This document shows positions 34,661 through 42,636 of a stretch of 64,000 bases of DNA, in pieces. The notes below the pieces were generated by a model that was not told the origin of the DNA, searched no databases, and saw only the letters and a program-made list of their open reading frames with translations. Origin of the DNA: Actinoplanes ianthinogenes (lineage in GTDB: Bacteria; Actinomycetota; Actinomycetes; Mycobacteriales; Micromonosporaceae). The translations under genes and the position numbers were made by a program. The stretch is from the NCBI RefSeq assembly GCF_018324205.1, contig NZ_AP023356.1, positions 7,818,501 through 7,882,500 of the forward strand, given 5' to 3'. Every line of letters starts with the position of its first letter. The stretch's first letter is position 1.

Positions 34661-37116
34661 CTCAGCGTTTGGTGGTAATCGGCAACGGCATGGCGGGCGC
34701 CCGCACGGTCGAGGAGATCCTCGCCCGCAACGGGGACTTCACCGTGACGATGTTCGGGGACGAGCCGTACGGCAACTACAACCGGATCATGCTGTCCAAC
34801 CTGCTCGCCGGGGTGGAGACCGAGGAGGGCATCTTCCTCAACGATCTGGCCTGGTACTCCGAGAACGGCATCACGCTCAACGCCGGCGTCAAGGTCGAGC
34901 GGATCGACGCGAAGAACAAGACGGTCCACGACAGCAACGGGGTGGTCACCCCGTACGACAAGCTGATCATCGCGACCGGCAGCTACTCGTGGACGCCGCC
35001 GATGAAGAACGTGCACAACCCGAAGCGCGGCTACCACCAGGGCGTCTTCGCCTTCCGGACGCTCGACGACACGCGCGGCATGATCCGTTACGCCCGGGAC
35101 CACGAGCGCGCGGTCGTGATCGGCGGTGGCCTGCTCGGCCTGGAGGCGGCCCGCGGCCTGCAGAACCACGTCAGCCACGTGACCCTGCTGCACGCCATGG
35201 GCCACCTGATGGAGCGCCAGCTCGACCCGAAGGCCGGGCAGATGTTGCAGGCCAGCGTCGAGGGCAAGCTGGGCATCAAGGTGATCACCAACGCGATGAC
35301 CACCGAGATCCTCGGCAAGGACCGGGTCACCGGGGTCAAGCTCGCCGACGGCACGGTCATCGAGTGCGACGTCGTGGTGATCGCCGCGGGCATCCGGCCG
35401 AACACCGAGATGGCGGCGAACAGCGGTCTGCCGGTCGAGCGCGGCATCGTGGTCGACGACCAGATGCGCGTCGAGGGCCAGCCGGACATCTACTCGGTCG
35501 GCGAGTGCGCCCAGCATCGCGGCAGCCTGTACGGCCTGGTCGCGCCCCTGTGGGATCAGGCGAAGGTGCTCGCCGACCACATCACCGGCACCACCGACGT
35601 CGCGTACACCGGCTCGAAGCTGTCGACCAAGCTCAAGGTGGCCGGCATCGACGTCGCCTCGATGGGCCTGATCGCCCCGGAGCACGACACCGACGAGGTG
35701 GTCGTCTACAACGAGCCGAAGAAGGGCGTCTACAAGCAGCTCATCATCCGCGACGACGTGCTGGTCGGCGCGGTGCTGGTCGGCGACAACAGCAAGGCGG
35801 CGTCGCTGATCCAGGCCTTCGACCGGGGCACCGCCCTCCCCGAGGAGCGCGCCGGGCTGATCTTCGACATCGGCGGCCCGGCCGGTGAGGTGCCGCCCGC
35901 CGAGATGGCCGACGACGCGCAGGTCTGCAACTGCAACGGCGTCAGCAAGGGCGCCATCTGCGGCGCGGTCTCCGCCGGCTGCAAGACGGTCAGCGGCGTG
36001 ATGGACTCCACCCGGGCCGGCAAGGGCTGCGGCACCTGCAAGCCGCTCGTGCAGCGGATCGTCGAGTGGGCCAACGGCGGCGCGGCCGAGGAGGACCCGG
36101 CGGCGTCGTGGTACGTCCCCGGCGTCCCGATGCCGAAGCCCGAGCTGATGGCCGCGATCCGCAAGTACGAACTCAAGAGCGTCTCGTCGGTCTTCGACAA
36201 GCTGGTCCCCGGCGGCGAGCACGACGCGAAGAGCAAGATGGGCCTCGCGTCGCTGCTCAAGATGATGTGGGCCGACCAGTACATCGACGAGCGGGACGCC
36301 CGGTTCATCAACGACCGGGTGCACGGCAACATCCAGAAGGACGGCACCTTCTCGGTGGTCCCGCAGATGAAGGGCGGCGTCACCACCCCGGCCGAGCTGA
36401 AGCGGATCGCCGAGGTCGCCGAGAAGTACAACGTCCCGATGGTCAAGCTGACCGGCGGGCAGCGCATCGACCTGCTCGGGGTGCCCAAGGAACAGCTCCC
36501 GGCGATGTGGGCGGACCTGGACATGCCGTCCGGCTACGCGTACGCCAAGAGCTTCCGCACCGTGAAGACCTGCGTCGGCTCGGACTTCTGCCGGTTCGGC
36601 GTCGGTGACTCGACCGCGCTGGGCATCGCGATCGAGGAGCGGTACCAGGGGCTGGAAGGTCCCGGCAAGATGAAACTGGCCGTCACCGGGTGCCCGCGGA
36701 ACTGTGCCGAGGCGTACGTCAAAGATCTTGGTGTGGTCGCGATCGACGGCGGCAAGTGGGAGATCTACGTCGGCGGCGCGGCCGGCGCCCACATCCGCAA
36801 GGGCGACCTGCTCGTCACGGTCGACTCGGCCGAAGAGGTCATCAAGCTGACCGGCCGGTTCCTGCAGTACTACCGGGAGAACGCCAACTGGCTGGAGCGG
36901 ACCTACGCGTTCGTCCCGCGGATCGGCATCGACCGGATCCGGGAGATCGTCATCGACGACGCGGACGGCATCGCTTCTCGGTTGGACGCGGCCGTCGACG
37001 AGGCCGTGCAGTCGTACAAGGACCCCTGGAAGGAGCGGGCCGAGCCGGCCACGCCCGGCCAGTTCCGTACCTCCCTTCCCCTGACCGTTCTCCCCCAGGT
37101 TCCGGTGCGCGCATGA
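34657..37116 (+). CDS. nirB: NADH-dependent nitrite reductase large subunit
   Basis: 819-residue siroheme enzyme reducing nitrite to ammonium with NAD(P)H. Order: FAD-binding VVIGNGMAGARTVEEI at the N-terminus, NAD-binding AVVIGGGLLGLEAARGL, a BFD-like [2Fe-2S] segment with CNCN and GKGCGTCKPL, ferredoxin half domains, and the [4Fe-4S]-siroheme Cys in CVGSDFC and TGCPRNC. All cluster ligands are present. GTG at 34657 overlaps the upstream stop; the GAAGGGA ribosome site is 7-8 bases before. Followed by nirD through ATGA. Confidence 0.95.
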   Translation: MTQRLVVIGNGMAGARTVEEILARNGDFTVTMFGDEPYGNYNRIMLSNLLAGVETEEGIFLNDLAWYSENGITLNAGVKVERIDAKNKTVHDSNGVVTPYDKLIIATGSYSWTPPMKNVHNPKRGYHQGVFAFRTLDDTRGMIRYARDHERAVVIGGGLLGLEAARGLQNHVSHVTLLHAMGHLMERQLDPKAGQMLQASVEGKLGIKVITNAMTTEILGKDRVTGVKLADGTVIECDVVVIAAGIRPNTEMAANSGLPVERGIVVDDQMRVEGQPDIYSVGECAQHRGSLYGLVAPLWDQAKVLADHITGTTDVAYTGSKLSTKLKVAGIDVASMGLIAPEHDTDEVVVYNEPKKGVYKQLIIRDDVLVGAVLVGDNSKAASLIQAFDRGTALPEERAGLIFDIGGPAGEVPPAEMADDAQVCNCNGVSKGAICGAVSAGCKTVSGVMDSTRAGKGCGTCKPLVQRIVEWANGGAAEEDPAASWYVPGVPMPKPELMAAIRKYELKSVSSVFDKLVPGGEHDAKSKMGLASLLKMMWADQYIDERDARFINDRVHGNIQKDGTFSVVPQMKGGVTTPAELKRIAEVAEKYNVPMVKLTGGQRIDLLGVPKEQLPAMWADLDMPSGYAYAKSFRTVKTCVGSDFCRFGVGDSTALGIAIEERYQGLEGPGKMKLAVTGCPRNCAEAYVKDLGVVAIDGGKWEIYVGGAAGAHIRKGDLLVTVDSAEEVIKLTGRFLQYYRENANWLERTYAFVPRIGIDRIREIVIDDADGIASRLDAAVDEAVQSYKDPWKERAEPATPGQFRTSLPLTVLPQVPVRA

Positions 37117-37424
37117 ACACTCTGTCCCTGACCAACCTCGGCCCGGTCACCGACATCCCGCTGGGCGAGGGACGTACCTACGCCGTCGACGGCGACATGA
37201 TCGCGGTTTTCCGCCTGCGCAACGGCTCCCTGCGCGCCGTCTCGGCGGTCTGCCCGCACAAGGGCGGCCCGCTGGCCGACGGGCAGATCGACAACTCGAT
37301 CGTCGTCTGCCCCCTCCACCTGTTTGCTTGGGACCTCGCCACCGGGTGTTCCCAGTCCGGACAAGCCCCGATCAGCGTCTACCCGGTCCGGGAAGACGAC
37401 GGTCAGATCCTTCTGGGAGAGTGA
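37113..37424 (+). CDS. nirD: Nitrite reductase small subunit (Rieske-like)
   Basis: 103-residue NirD with a Rieske [2Fe-2S] domain keeping both ligand pairs: CPHKGG and CPLHLF. ATG at 37113 overlaps the nirB stop (ATGA). Acts with NirB in NADH-dependent nitrite reduction. Confidence 0.93.
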   Translation: MNTLSLTNLGPVTDIPLGEGRTYAVDGDMIAVFRLRNGSLRAVSAVCPHKGGPLADGQIDNSIVVCPLHLFAWDLATGCSQSGQAPISVYPVREDDGQILLGE

Positions 37425-37425
37425 C

Positions 37426-38775
37426 ATGACCGCGACCATTCCGACGATTGAGACCACCCGGCCTGCCGCCAGAACGCTGCGCGGCCACTGGATCGACGAC
37501 TGGAACCCCGAGGACCGCACGTTCTGGGCGAACGGCGGCGAGAAGATCGCCAAGCGCAACCTGTACTTCTCGATCTTCTCCGAGCACATCGGCTTCTCGG
37601 TGTGGTCGCTGTGGTCGGTGATGGTGCTCTTCCTCGGCCCCGCCTACGGCTTCGACCCGGCGCAGAAGTTCCTGCTCACCGCGGTGCCCACGCTGATCGG
37701 CGCGCTGCTGCGGATCCCGTACACGTTCGCGGTGGCCCGGTTCGGCGGCCGCAACTGGACGATCATCAGCGCGTCGCTGCTGCTCATCCCGGCCGGGCTG
37801 GCGGCGTTCATGATCAAGCCGGGGATCGAGTTCAACACGCTGCTGCTCATCGCGGCGACCGCCGGCGTCGGCGGCGGCAACTTCGCCTCCTCGATGGCGA
37901 ACATCAACGCCTTCTTCCCGGAGCGCCGCAAGGGGTGGGCGCTCGGCTTCAACGCCGGCGGCGGCAACATCGGCGTCGCCACCGTGCAACTGGTCGGCCT
38001 CTTCGTCCTCGCGGTCTTCGGGGCCGGCAACCCGGGCATCGTGGCCGGCATCTACATCCCGTTCATCGTGATCTCCGCGGTCTGCTCGGCGTTCTGGATG
38101 GACAACCTGTCCCAGGCCCGCAACGAGAAGCGCGGCATGCGTGACGCCCTCCGCGAGTCGCACACCTGGGTCATGTCGCTGCTCTACATCGGCACGTTCG
38201 GTTCGTTCATCGGCTTCGGCTTCGCGTTCGGCCAGGTGCTGCAGGTGCAGTTCGCCACCCAGTTCAACACCCCGATCAAGGCCGCGTACCTGACCTTCCT
38301 CGGCCCGCTGCTGGGCTCGCTGATCCGGCCGCTCGGCGGGGCGCTCGCCGACCGGCTCGGCGGCGCGAAGGTCACCTTCGTCAACTTCCTGGCCATGGGG
38401 GTGGGCGCCGGCGTCGTCTTCGTCGCCGCGCAGCAGCGGTCGCTGCCGCTCTACATCGGCGGCTTCATCACCCTGTTCGTCCTGAGCGGGCTGGGCAACG
38501 GCTCGACCTACAAGATGATCCCGGCGATCTTCAAGGCGAAGTACGCCGGCGACGCCCACCAGGCGCGGCGGATCTCCGGCGCGGTGATCGGCATCGCCGG
38601 CGCCGTCGGCGGCATCGGCGGGGTGCTGGTCAACCTGGCCTTCCGTCAGTCCTTCCTGACCTACAAGGACGCGGACGCGGCGTACCTGGCCTTCATCGGG
38701 TTCTACGCGCTCTGCGTGGTGGTGACCTGGGTGGTCTACCTGCGGCCCGGCGCCCGCAAGACGATCGCCGTCTGA
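37426..38775 (+). CDS. narK: Nitrate/nitrite transporter NarK (MFS)
   Basis: 449-residue major facilitator of the nitrate/nitrite porter family, 12 helices. The N-terminus DDWNPEDRTFWANGGEKIAKRNLYFSI-like is typical of actinobacterial NarK. Signature glycine-rich helices GVGGGNFASSMANINAFFPERRKGWALGFNAGGGNIG and GLGNGSTYKMIPAIF are the nitrate signature motifs, and Arg in RIPYTF is a substrate-binding candidate. ATG at 37426 with GGGAGA before it, one base after the nirD stop. Supplies nitrate to the coupled reductases. Confidence 0.94.
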   Translation: MTATIPTIETTRPAARTLRGHWIDDWNPEDRTFWANGGEKIAKRNLYFSIFSEHIGFSVWSLWSVMVLFLGPAYGFDPAQKFLLTAVPTLIGALLRIPYTFAVARFGGRNWTIISASLLLIPAGLAAFMIKPGIEFNTLLLIAATAGVGGGNFASSMANINAFFPERRKGWALGFNAGGGNIGVATVQLVGLFVLAVFGAGNPGIVAGIYIPFIVISAVCSAFWMDNLSQARNEKRGMRDALRESHTWVMSLLYIGTFGSFIGFGFAFGQVLQVQFATQFNTPIKAAYLTFLGPLLGSLIRPLGGALADRLGGAKVTFVNFLAMGVGAGVVFVAAQQRSLPLYIGGFITLFVLSGLGNGSTYKMIPAIFKAKYAGDAHQARRISGAVIGIAGAVGGIGGVLVNLAFRQSFLTYKDADAAYLAFIGFYALCVVVTWVVYLRPGARKTIAV

Positions 38776-38793
38776 CCCTCGGCTCCGCTCACG

Positions 38794-38823
38794 GCGGCCC
38801 GGTGCGCTCGCGCACCGGGCCGC
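38794..38823 (+). terminator. Terminator of the nitrate operon
   Basis: Perfect 13-bp GC-rich stem with tetraloop CTCG, followed by ACTTCTTGT, 18 bases after the narK stop. Confidence 0.85.
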
Positions 38824-39019
38824 ACTTCTTGTCCGCCACTGCGGTTGACGCTCGGTGAATCCTGAATGAGCTGCGGAAATGCCTTGTCGATCAACGTTCA
38901 TCGAAGATCGAATTGCACGCGGGTCACCTGATCGTGTTCGTGTGTCGCCAACCCGAAAGGCGCCCGATCCATATGATCAGTTTGTCCGAAATTACCTTTC
39001 TTACCGAAAAGGTGATCCC

Positions 39020-39460
39020 ATGAATAAGCTGATGCGCACTGTCGCGATGTCCGGCCTGGCGGTCGCCGCAGGCCTCGCGATCGGGGCCGGTCCGGCCGCC
39101 GCGTCGACCGGCTCGGCCGCGACCCCGCAGCCGTCCGCCAAGGCCTCGGCCACCGAGAAGGCCCCGGCCAAGTCCTGGTCCCGGGACCGCATCGTCGGGT
39201 TCTACCGCAGCCCGATGACCTGCCACCGGATCGGCCGGATCGGCGAGTGGCGTGACCAGTGGGAAGACCACGACTGCATCCCGATCCGGCGCGGCTTCCA
39301 CCGCGGCGACTGGATGCTGAAGGTCTACTACGGCTGGGCCGGCCCGGGTGGCTTCCACGACCGTGACCACCGGGGTCCGGGTGGCTTCGACGACCACCGC
39401 GGTCCGGGCGGGTTCGACGACCACGACGGCCCGGGCCACGGTCCGTGGAAGAAGAACTGA
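39020..39460 (+). CDS. Secreted small protein with Gly/Asp-rich repeat tail
   Basis: 146-residue exported protein of unknown function. Sec signal MNKLMRTVAMSGLAVAAGLAIGAGPAAAS (cleavage about residue 28), an Ala/Pro/Lys linker, a central domain with two Cys (MTCHRIGRIGEWRDQWEDHDCI) that could form a disulfide, and a C-terminal tail with tandem RGPGGFDDH-type repeats, rich in His and Asp, suggesting metal or wall-polymer binding. ATG at 39020 with AAAGGTGA before it. Monocistronic, closed by a strong terminator. Confidence 0.72.
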   Translation: MNKLMRTVAMSGLAVAAGLAIGAGPAAASTGSAATPQPSAKASATEKAPAKSWSRDRIVGFYRSPMTCHRIGRIGEWRDQWEDHDCIPIRRGFHRGDWMLKVYYGWAGPGGFHDRDHRGPGGFDDHRGPGGFDDHDGPGHGPWKKN

Positions 39461-39473
39461 GAAACGCTTCTCT

Positions 39474-39514
39474 CGGCCGAGGGCCGCATCCATCGAGGAT
39501 GCGGCCCTCGGCCG
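39474..39514 (+). terminator. Terminator of the secreted-protein gene
   Basis: Perfect 18-bp stem (39474-39491 with 39497-39514) and a 5-base loop, followed by TTTC. Starts 14 bases after the stop. The rest of 39515-39743 shows a local AT-rich patch near 39600 but no gene. Confidence 0.88.
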
Positions 39515-39743
39515 TTTCAGGACATCTTTCGGTACGCCCGGAACGGCGCCCGCCGCCATTCCGCCGGCCTTTTATCCCGCCCATGTTTAACGTCCGGCAA
39601 ATTCGGAAATATCCTACTTTTTCTGTTTCATTCTGGCCGAATGGCCGATGGGGTATCCGTCGGCTGGAGCCGCGGGCGCGGCGCGTCGTCTCCGTGGTCA
39701 TTCGCCGGCAGCCGGGGTTACTTCAGCGGGCGGGCAGCCCGCT

Positions 39744-41786
39744 TTACTTCAGCGGGCGGCGCCCCCAGAGGACCAGGCCGGTCAGCAGCATCGCGGCCCC
39801 GAGCGTGACCATCCCGAGCGCGACGGCGGTGCGCGCACCGCCGCTCAGATGGGAGGCGACGATCCAGCCGCCGTGCACGTCCAGGACCAGCACCAGCAGC
39901 CCCTGCGGGAGCACCGGGACCCACCCCGCGGTCAGCAGGATCAGCGCCCAGGCGGTCGCGCGGTTGTCCCGGTACCACTGCGGGTCCCAGGTGAGCGGGA
40001 CCGCCGGTGGCGGCGGCGCGCTCCGGTCACCCGCGGCGGCCAGGACCTCGGTGCCGCGCCGGGCGAGCCGGTCGTCGGCCAGCCACAGCGCGCCACGCCC
40101 CACCGCGATCCCGGCGACCAGCCCGGCCACCGGCGCGAGCCAGCGCAGGCCGTGCGGTCCCCACGCCACCAGGGCGAACGCCGGAACCGCCGCGACCAGC
40201 GGACCGGCCATCGCGAGCAGCACGCTGACGATGTCGGTCGGGTTGTCGGCCGCTGTCGGGTGCCGGGCGTCGAGCACCGGCTTGACCCGCAGCAGCGCGA
40301 CCCAGACCGGGGTGGTCGCCCCGGCGCCGAGCAGGGCGGGCAGCACGGCGAGCGCGGGGAGCGGGTCTGCACCGGGTGCGATCAGGATCCCGGCGACGGT
40401 CAGCACCAGGCCGATCGGGACCGCGAGGAGCAGCCAGGCCAGGGCCCGGCCGCGGGTCTCGACGGCCGGCCCGCCGGGAGTGAGCAGCGGGATCCACAGG
40501 GCGGTGCCGTCCAGGCCGACCAGGCTCGCGGACATCGCGGCCGCCCAGAGCACGGCGAGCGGGCCGGCCCAGGGCGCCAGCAGGTCGACGTGGGCGAGCA
40601 GCGGCAACGTGGCGAGGAGCAGGCCGTAGACGACGGCGAAGGTGAGGTATTGCAGGCGCAGGGGATGGCGTACCCAAGAGAGCAGCTCGCGGACCGTGAC
40701 CGCGCCGAGCGGCGTGGTGCCGATGGCGGTCCGGGCGGCGGTCGGGGTTCCGGTCGTGCTTCCGGCCGTTTTTCCGGTCGTGCTCCCGGAGTCGCTTCCG
40801 GAGGCGCTTCCGGTCGTGCTCCCGGGGGCGCTTCCGGTCGTGCTCCCCGCCGCGGGCCCGGCCGCGCTCCCAGCCCGCCCTCCCTGGGGGCGCCCCCGCC
40901 GGTCAGTGTGCCCGGAAAGTGCGGGCTTCACCGAGCCCCCTGTGGACAACCCGCCACTGTGCACAGCCCGCGCCCCGCGTGGCCGGAACGGCGCCCCGGC
41001 CGCCAGCACCCGCCTGACCTGCGCCGCATACCCGCCGATCAGCAGCCCGGCCAGCGCCGCCAGCCCCAGCAGCAGCCCCGCCGCCTTCCCCGGACCGCCC
41101 GTCGCCGCCGCCAGCGGCCAGTCGCTGGGCACCCGTTCCAGCATCCCGAGGACCGCGACCGGCGGGCCGGTCACCAGCAGCGAGCCGATCCACGGCGCGA
41201 CCGCCCACACCGACCCGGTGACACCCATCACCGCGCCGGTGAACGTGCCGGTGAGCACGGCGCCGACCGCTCCGGTGGAACGCCCGACCGCTTCGACCGC
41301 GACCGCGGACCCGGTCAGGCCGATCAGCCAGAGCAGGACCGCACCGCCGGCCGCGACCGCAGCCGGCCCGGGACCGTGCTGGACGGCGGCGTGCACCGGC
41401 AGCGACGACAGCGCGGCCAGCGACACGGCCGGGCCGATGCCGACCGCCGACGCGGCGAGCAGACCGGCGGTCATCGGGCCCGCGGTGATCGGTTCGAGCC
41501 TGAGCTGGGTGGGACGCAGCCGGCCGCGGGTGCCGCCGAGCAGCAGGGGCAGCACGATCCAGCCGAGCACCCACGCGCCGGTGAGGACGGCGAGCGTGTG
41601 CGGATTGCCGCGTACCGCGTACCGGATCAGCCAGGCGGCCGCGAGCAGACCGGCGATCGCCGCCACCATCGGCGCCGGGTTCTCGCGCAGCGCGCGCCGC
41701 AGCATCGTGGTCCGCATCCGGACCAGTGTCGTGACCGCCGCCGGCGGCGGGGTGCTCGCCGGCGACCTGACAACCGTGGCCGTCAT
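39744..41786 (-). CDS. ABC transporter permease with low-complexity linker
   Basis: Membrane component of 680 residues, about 14-16 predicted helices in two clusters. They are separated near residues 315-370 by a hydrophilic linker that is almost only Gly, Ser, Thr, Ala and Pro, built of short GSTTGSA-like repeats. No named exporter family was recognised. ATG at 41786 overlaps the ATPase stop (ATGA), so the two form one transporter, probably an efflux or envelope function. The low-complexity linker may vary between strains. Confidence 0.7.
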   Translation of the reverse strand: MTATVVRSPASTPPPAAVTTLVRMRTTMLRRALRENPAPMVAAIAGLLAAAWLIRYAVRGNPHTLAVLTGAWVLGWIVLPLLLGGTRGRLRPTQLRLEPITAGPMTAGLLAASAVGIGPAVSLAALSSLPVHAAVQHGPGPAAVAAGGAVLLWLIGLTGSAVAVEAVGRSTGAVGAVLTGTFTGAVMGVTGSVWAVAPWIGSLLVTGPPVAVLGMLERVPSDWPLAAATGGPGKAAGLLLGLAALAGLLIGGYAAQVRRVLAAGAPFRPRGARAVHSGGLSTGGSVKPALSGHTDRRGRPQGGRAGSAAGPAAGSTTGSAPGSTTGSASGSDSGSTTGKTAGSTTGTPTAARTAIGTTPLGAVTVRELLSWVRHPLRLQYLTFAVVYGLLLATLPLLAHVDLLAPWAGPLAVLWAAAMSASLVGLDGTALWIPLLTPGGPAVETRGRALAWLLLAVPIGLVLTVAGILIAPGADPLPALAVLPALLGAGATTPVWVALLRVKPVLDARHPTAADNPTDIVSVLLAMAGPLVAAVPAFALVAWGPHGLRWLAPVAGLVAGIAVGRGALWLADDRLARRGTEVLAAAGDRSAPPPPAVPLTWDPQWYRDNRATAWALILLTAGWVPVLPQGLLVLVLDVHGGWIVASHLSGGARTAVALGMVTLGAAMLLTGLVLWGRRPLK

Positions 41787-42538
41787 CCGGCGATCAGCCA
41801 GCTCAGGTCGGCGGCGCCCGGGGCGTCCGCGCCGACCAGCTCGACGAACCGCTCCTCCAGGCCGGCCTCGCCGGCCACCTCGGCGACCGGGCCGGCCGCC
41901 ACCACCCGGCCCTGGTGGATCACCGTGAGGTCGTCGCACATCTGCTCGACCAGCAGCATCGAGTGGGTGGAGAGCACCGTCGTGCCGCCGCCGGCGACGA
42001 AGCGGCGCAGCACCCGGCGGATCGCCGCCGCGGACACCGGGTCGACCGCCTCGAACGGCTCGTCCAGCACCAGCAGGCGCGGCGCGTGCAGCAGCGCCTG
42101 GGCCAGCCCGACCTTCTTGCGGGTGCCGGTGGAGCAGTCGGCGAGCGGCGTGGCGGCGCCCTTGGCCAGGCCGAGCACCTCGATCAGCTCCGCGATGCGA
42201 GTCCGCGGGGAGGTGACGCCGCGCAGCCCGGCGCAGTAGTGCAGCAGCTCCGCGCCGGTGAGCCGCTCCGGGAAGTCCAGGCCGTCCGGCAGCACGCCGG
42301 TCAGCGAACGGGCCCGCGTCCGGTCGGCCAGCGCGTCGCCGCCGAGCAGGCGGATCGTGCCCGCGTCCGGCGTGATCAGGCCGACCGCCATGCCGATCGT
42401 GGTCGATTTCCCCGCACCGTTCGGTCCCACGATGCCGTGGAACGTGCCCGGCCGTACGGTGAGATCGACGTGATCCACCGCTCGATAGGCCCCGAATGTC
42501 TTCGTCAGGCCACGGATTTCCAGAGCTGCCTCAGTCAC
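41783..42538 (-). CDS. ABC transporter ATP-binding protein
   Basis: 251-residue ATPase with Walker A GPNGAGKST, Walker B LLVLDEPFEA and switch His in STHSM. The signature motif, normally LSGGQ, reads DCSTGTRKKV, a form known in some exporters of the ABC-2 type. It pairs with the permease gene overlapping it downstream. Divergent from the large FtsX-like permease gene with about 100 bases between, which holds both promoters. Confidence 0.85.
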   Translation of the reverse strand: MTEAALEIRGLTKTFGAYRAVDHVDLTVRPGTFHGIVGPNGAGKSTTIGMAVGLITPDAGTIRLLGGDALADRTRARSLTGVLPDGLDFPERLTGAELLHYCAGLRGVTSPRTRIAELIEVLGLAKGAATPLADCSTGTRKKVGLAQALLHAPRLLVLDEPFEAVDPVSAAAIRRVLRRFVAGGGTTVLSTHSMLLVEQMCDDLTVIHQGRVVAAGPVAEVAGEAGLEERFVELVGADAPGAADLSWLIAG

Positions 42539-42636
42539 TTGATCACCCTATGTAAATTCGTGACTGGCCGGGGTGCGGGTACGTGAGTGCCATTCTCATC
42601 TGGCAGGATCCGCCGCATGCTCGAACAAGAGCGCCG

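Noticed and set aside
34132..36792. Open frame of 886 codons antisense to nirB and the nitrate reductase gene
   Set aside because: Low-complexity Asp/Val/Arg/His-rich translation and no ribosome site; nirB motifs are certain on the other strand.
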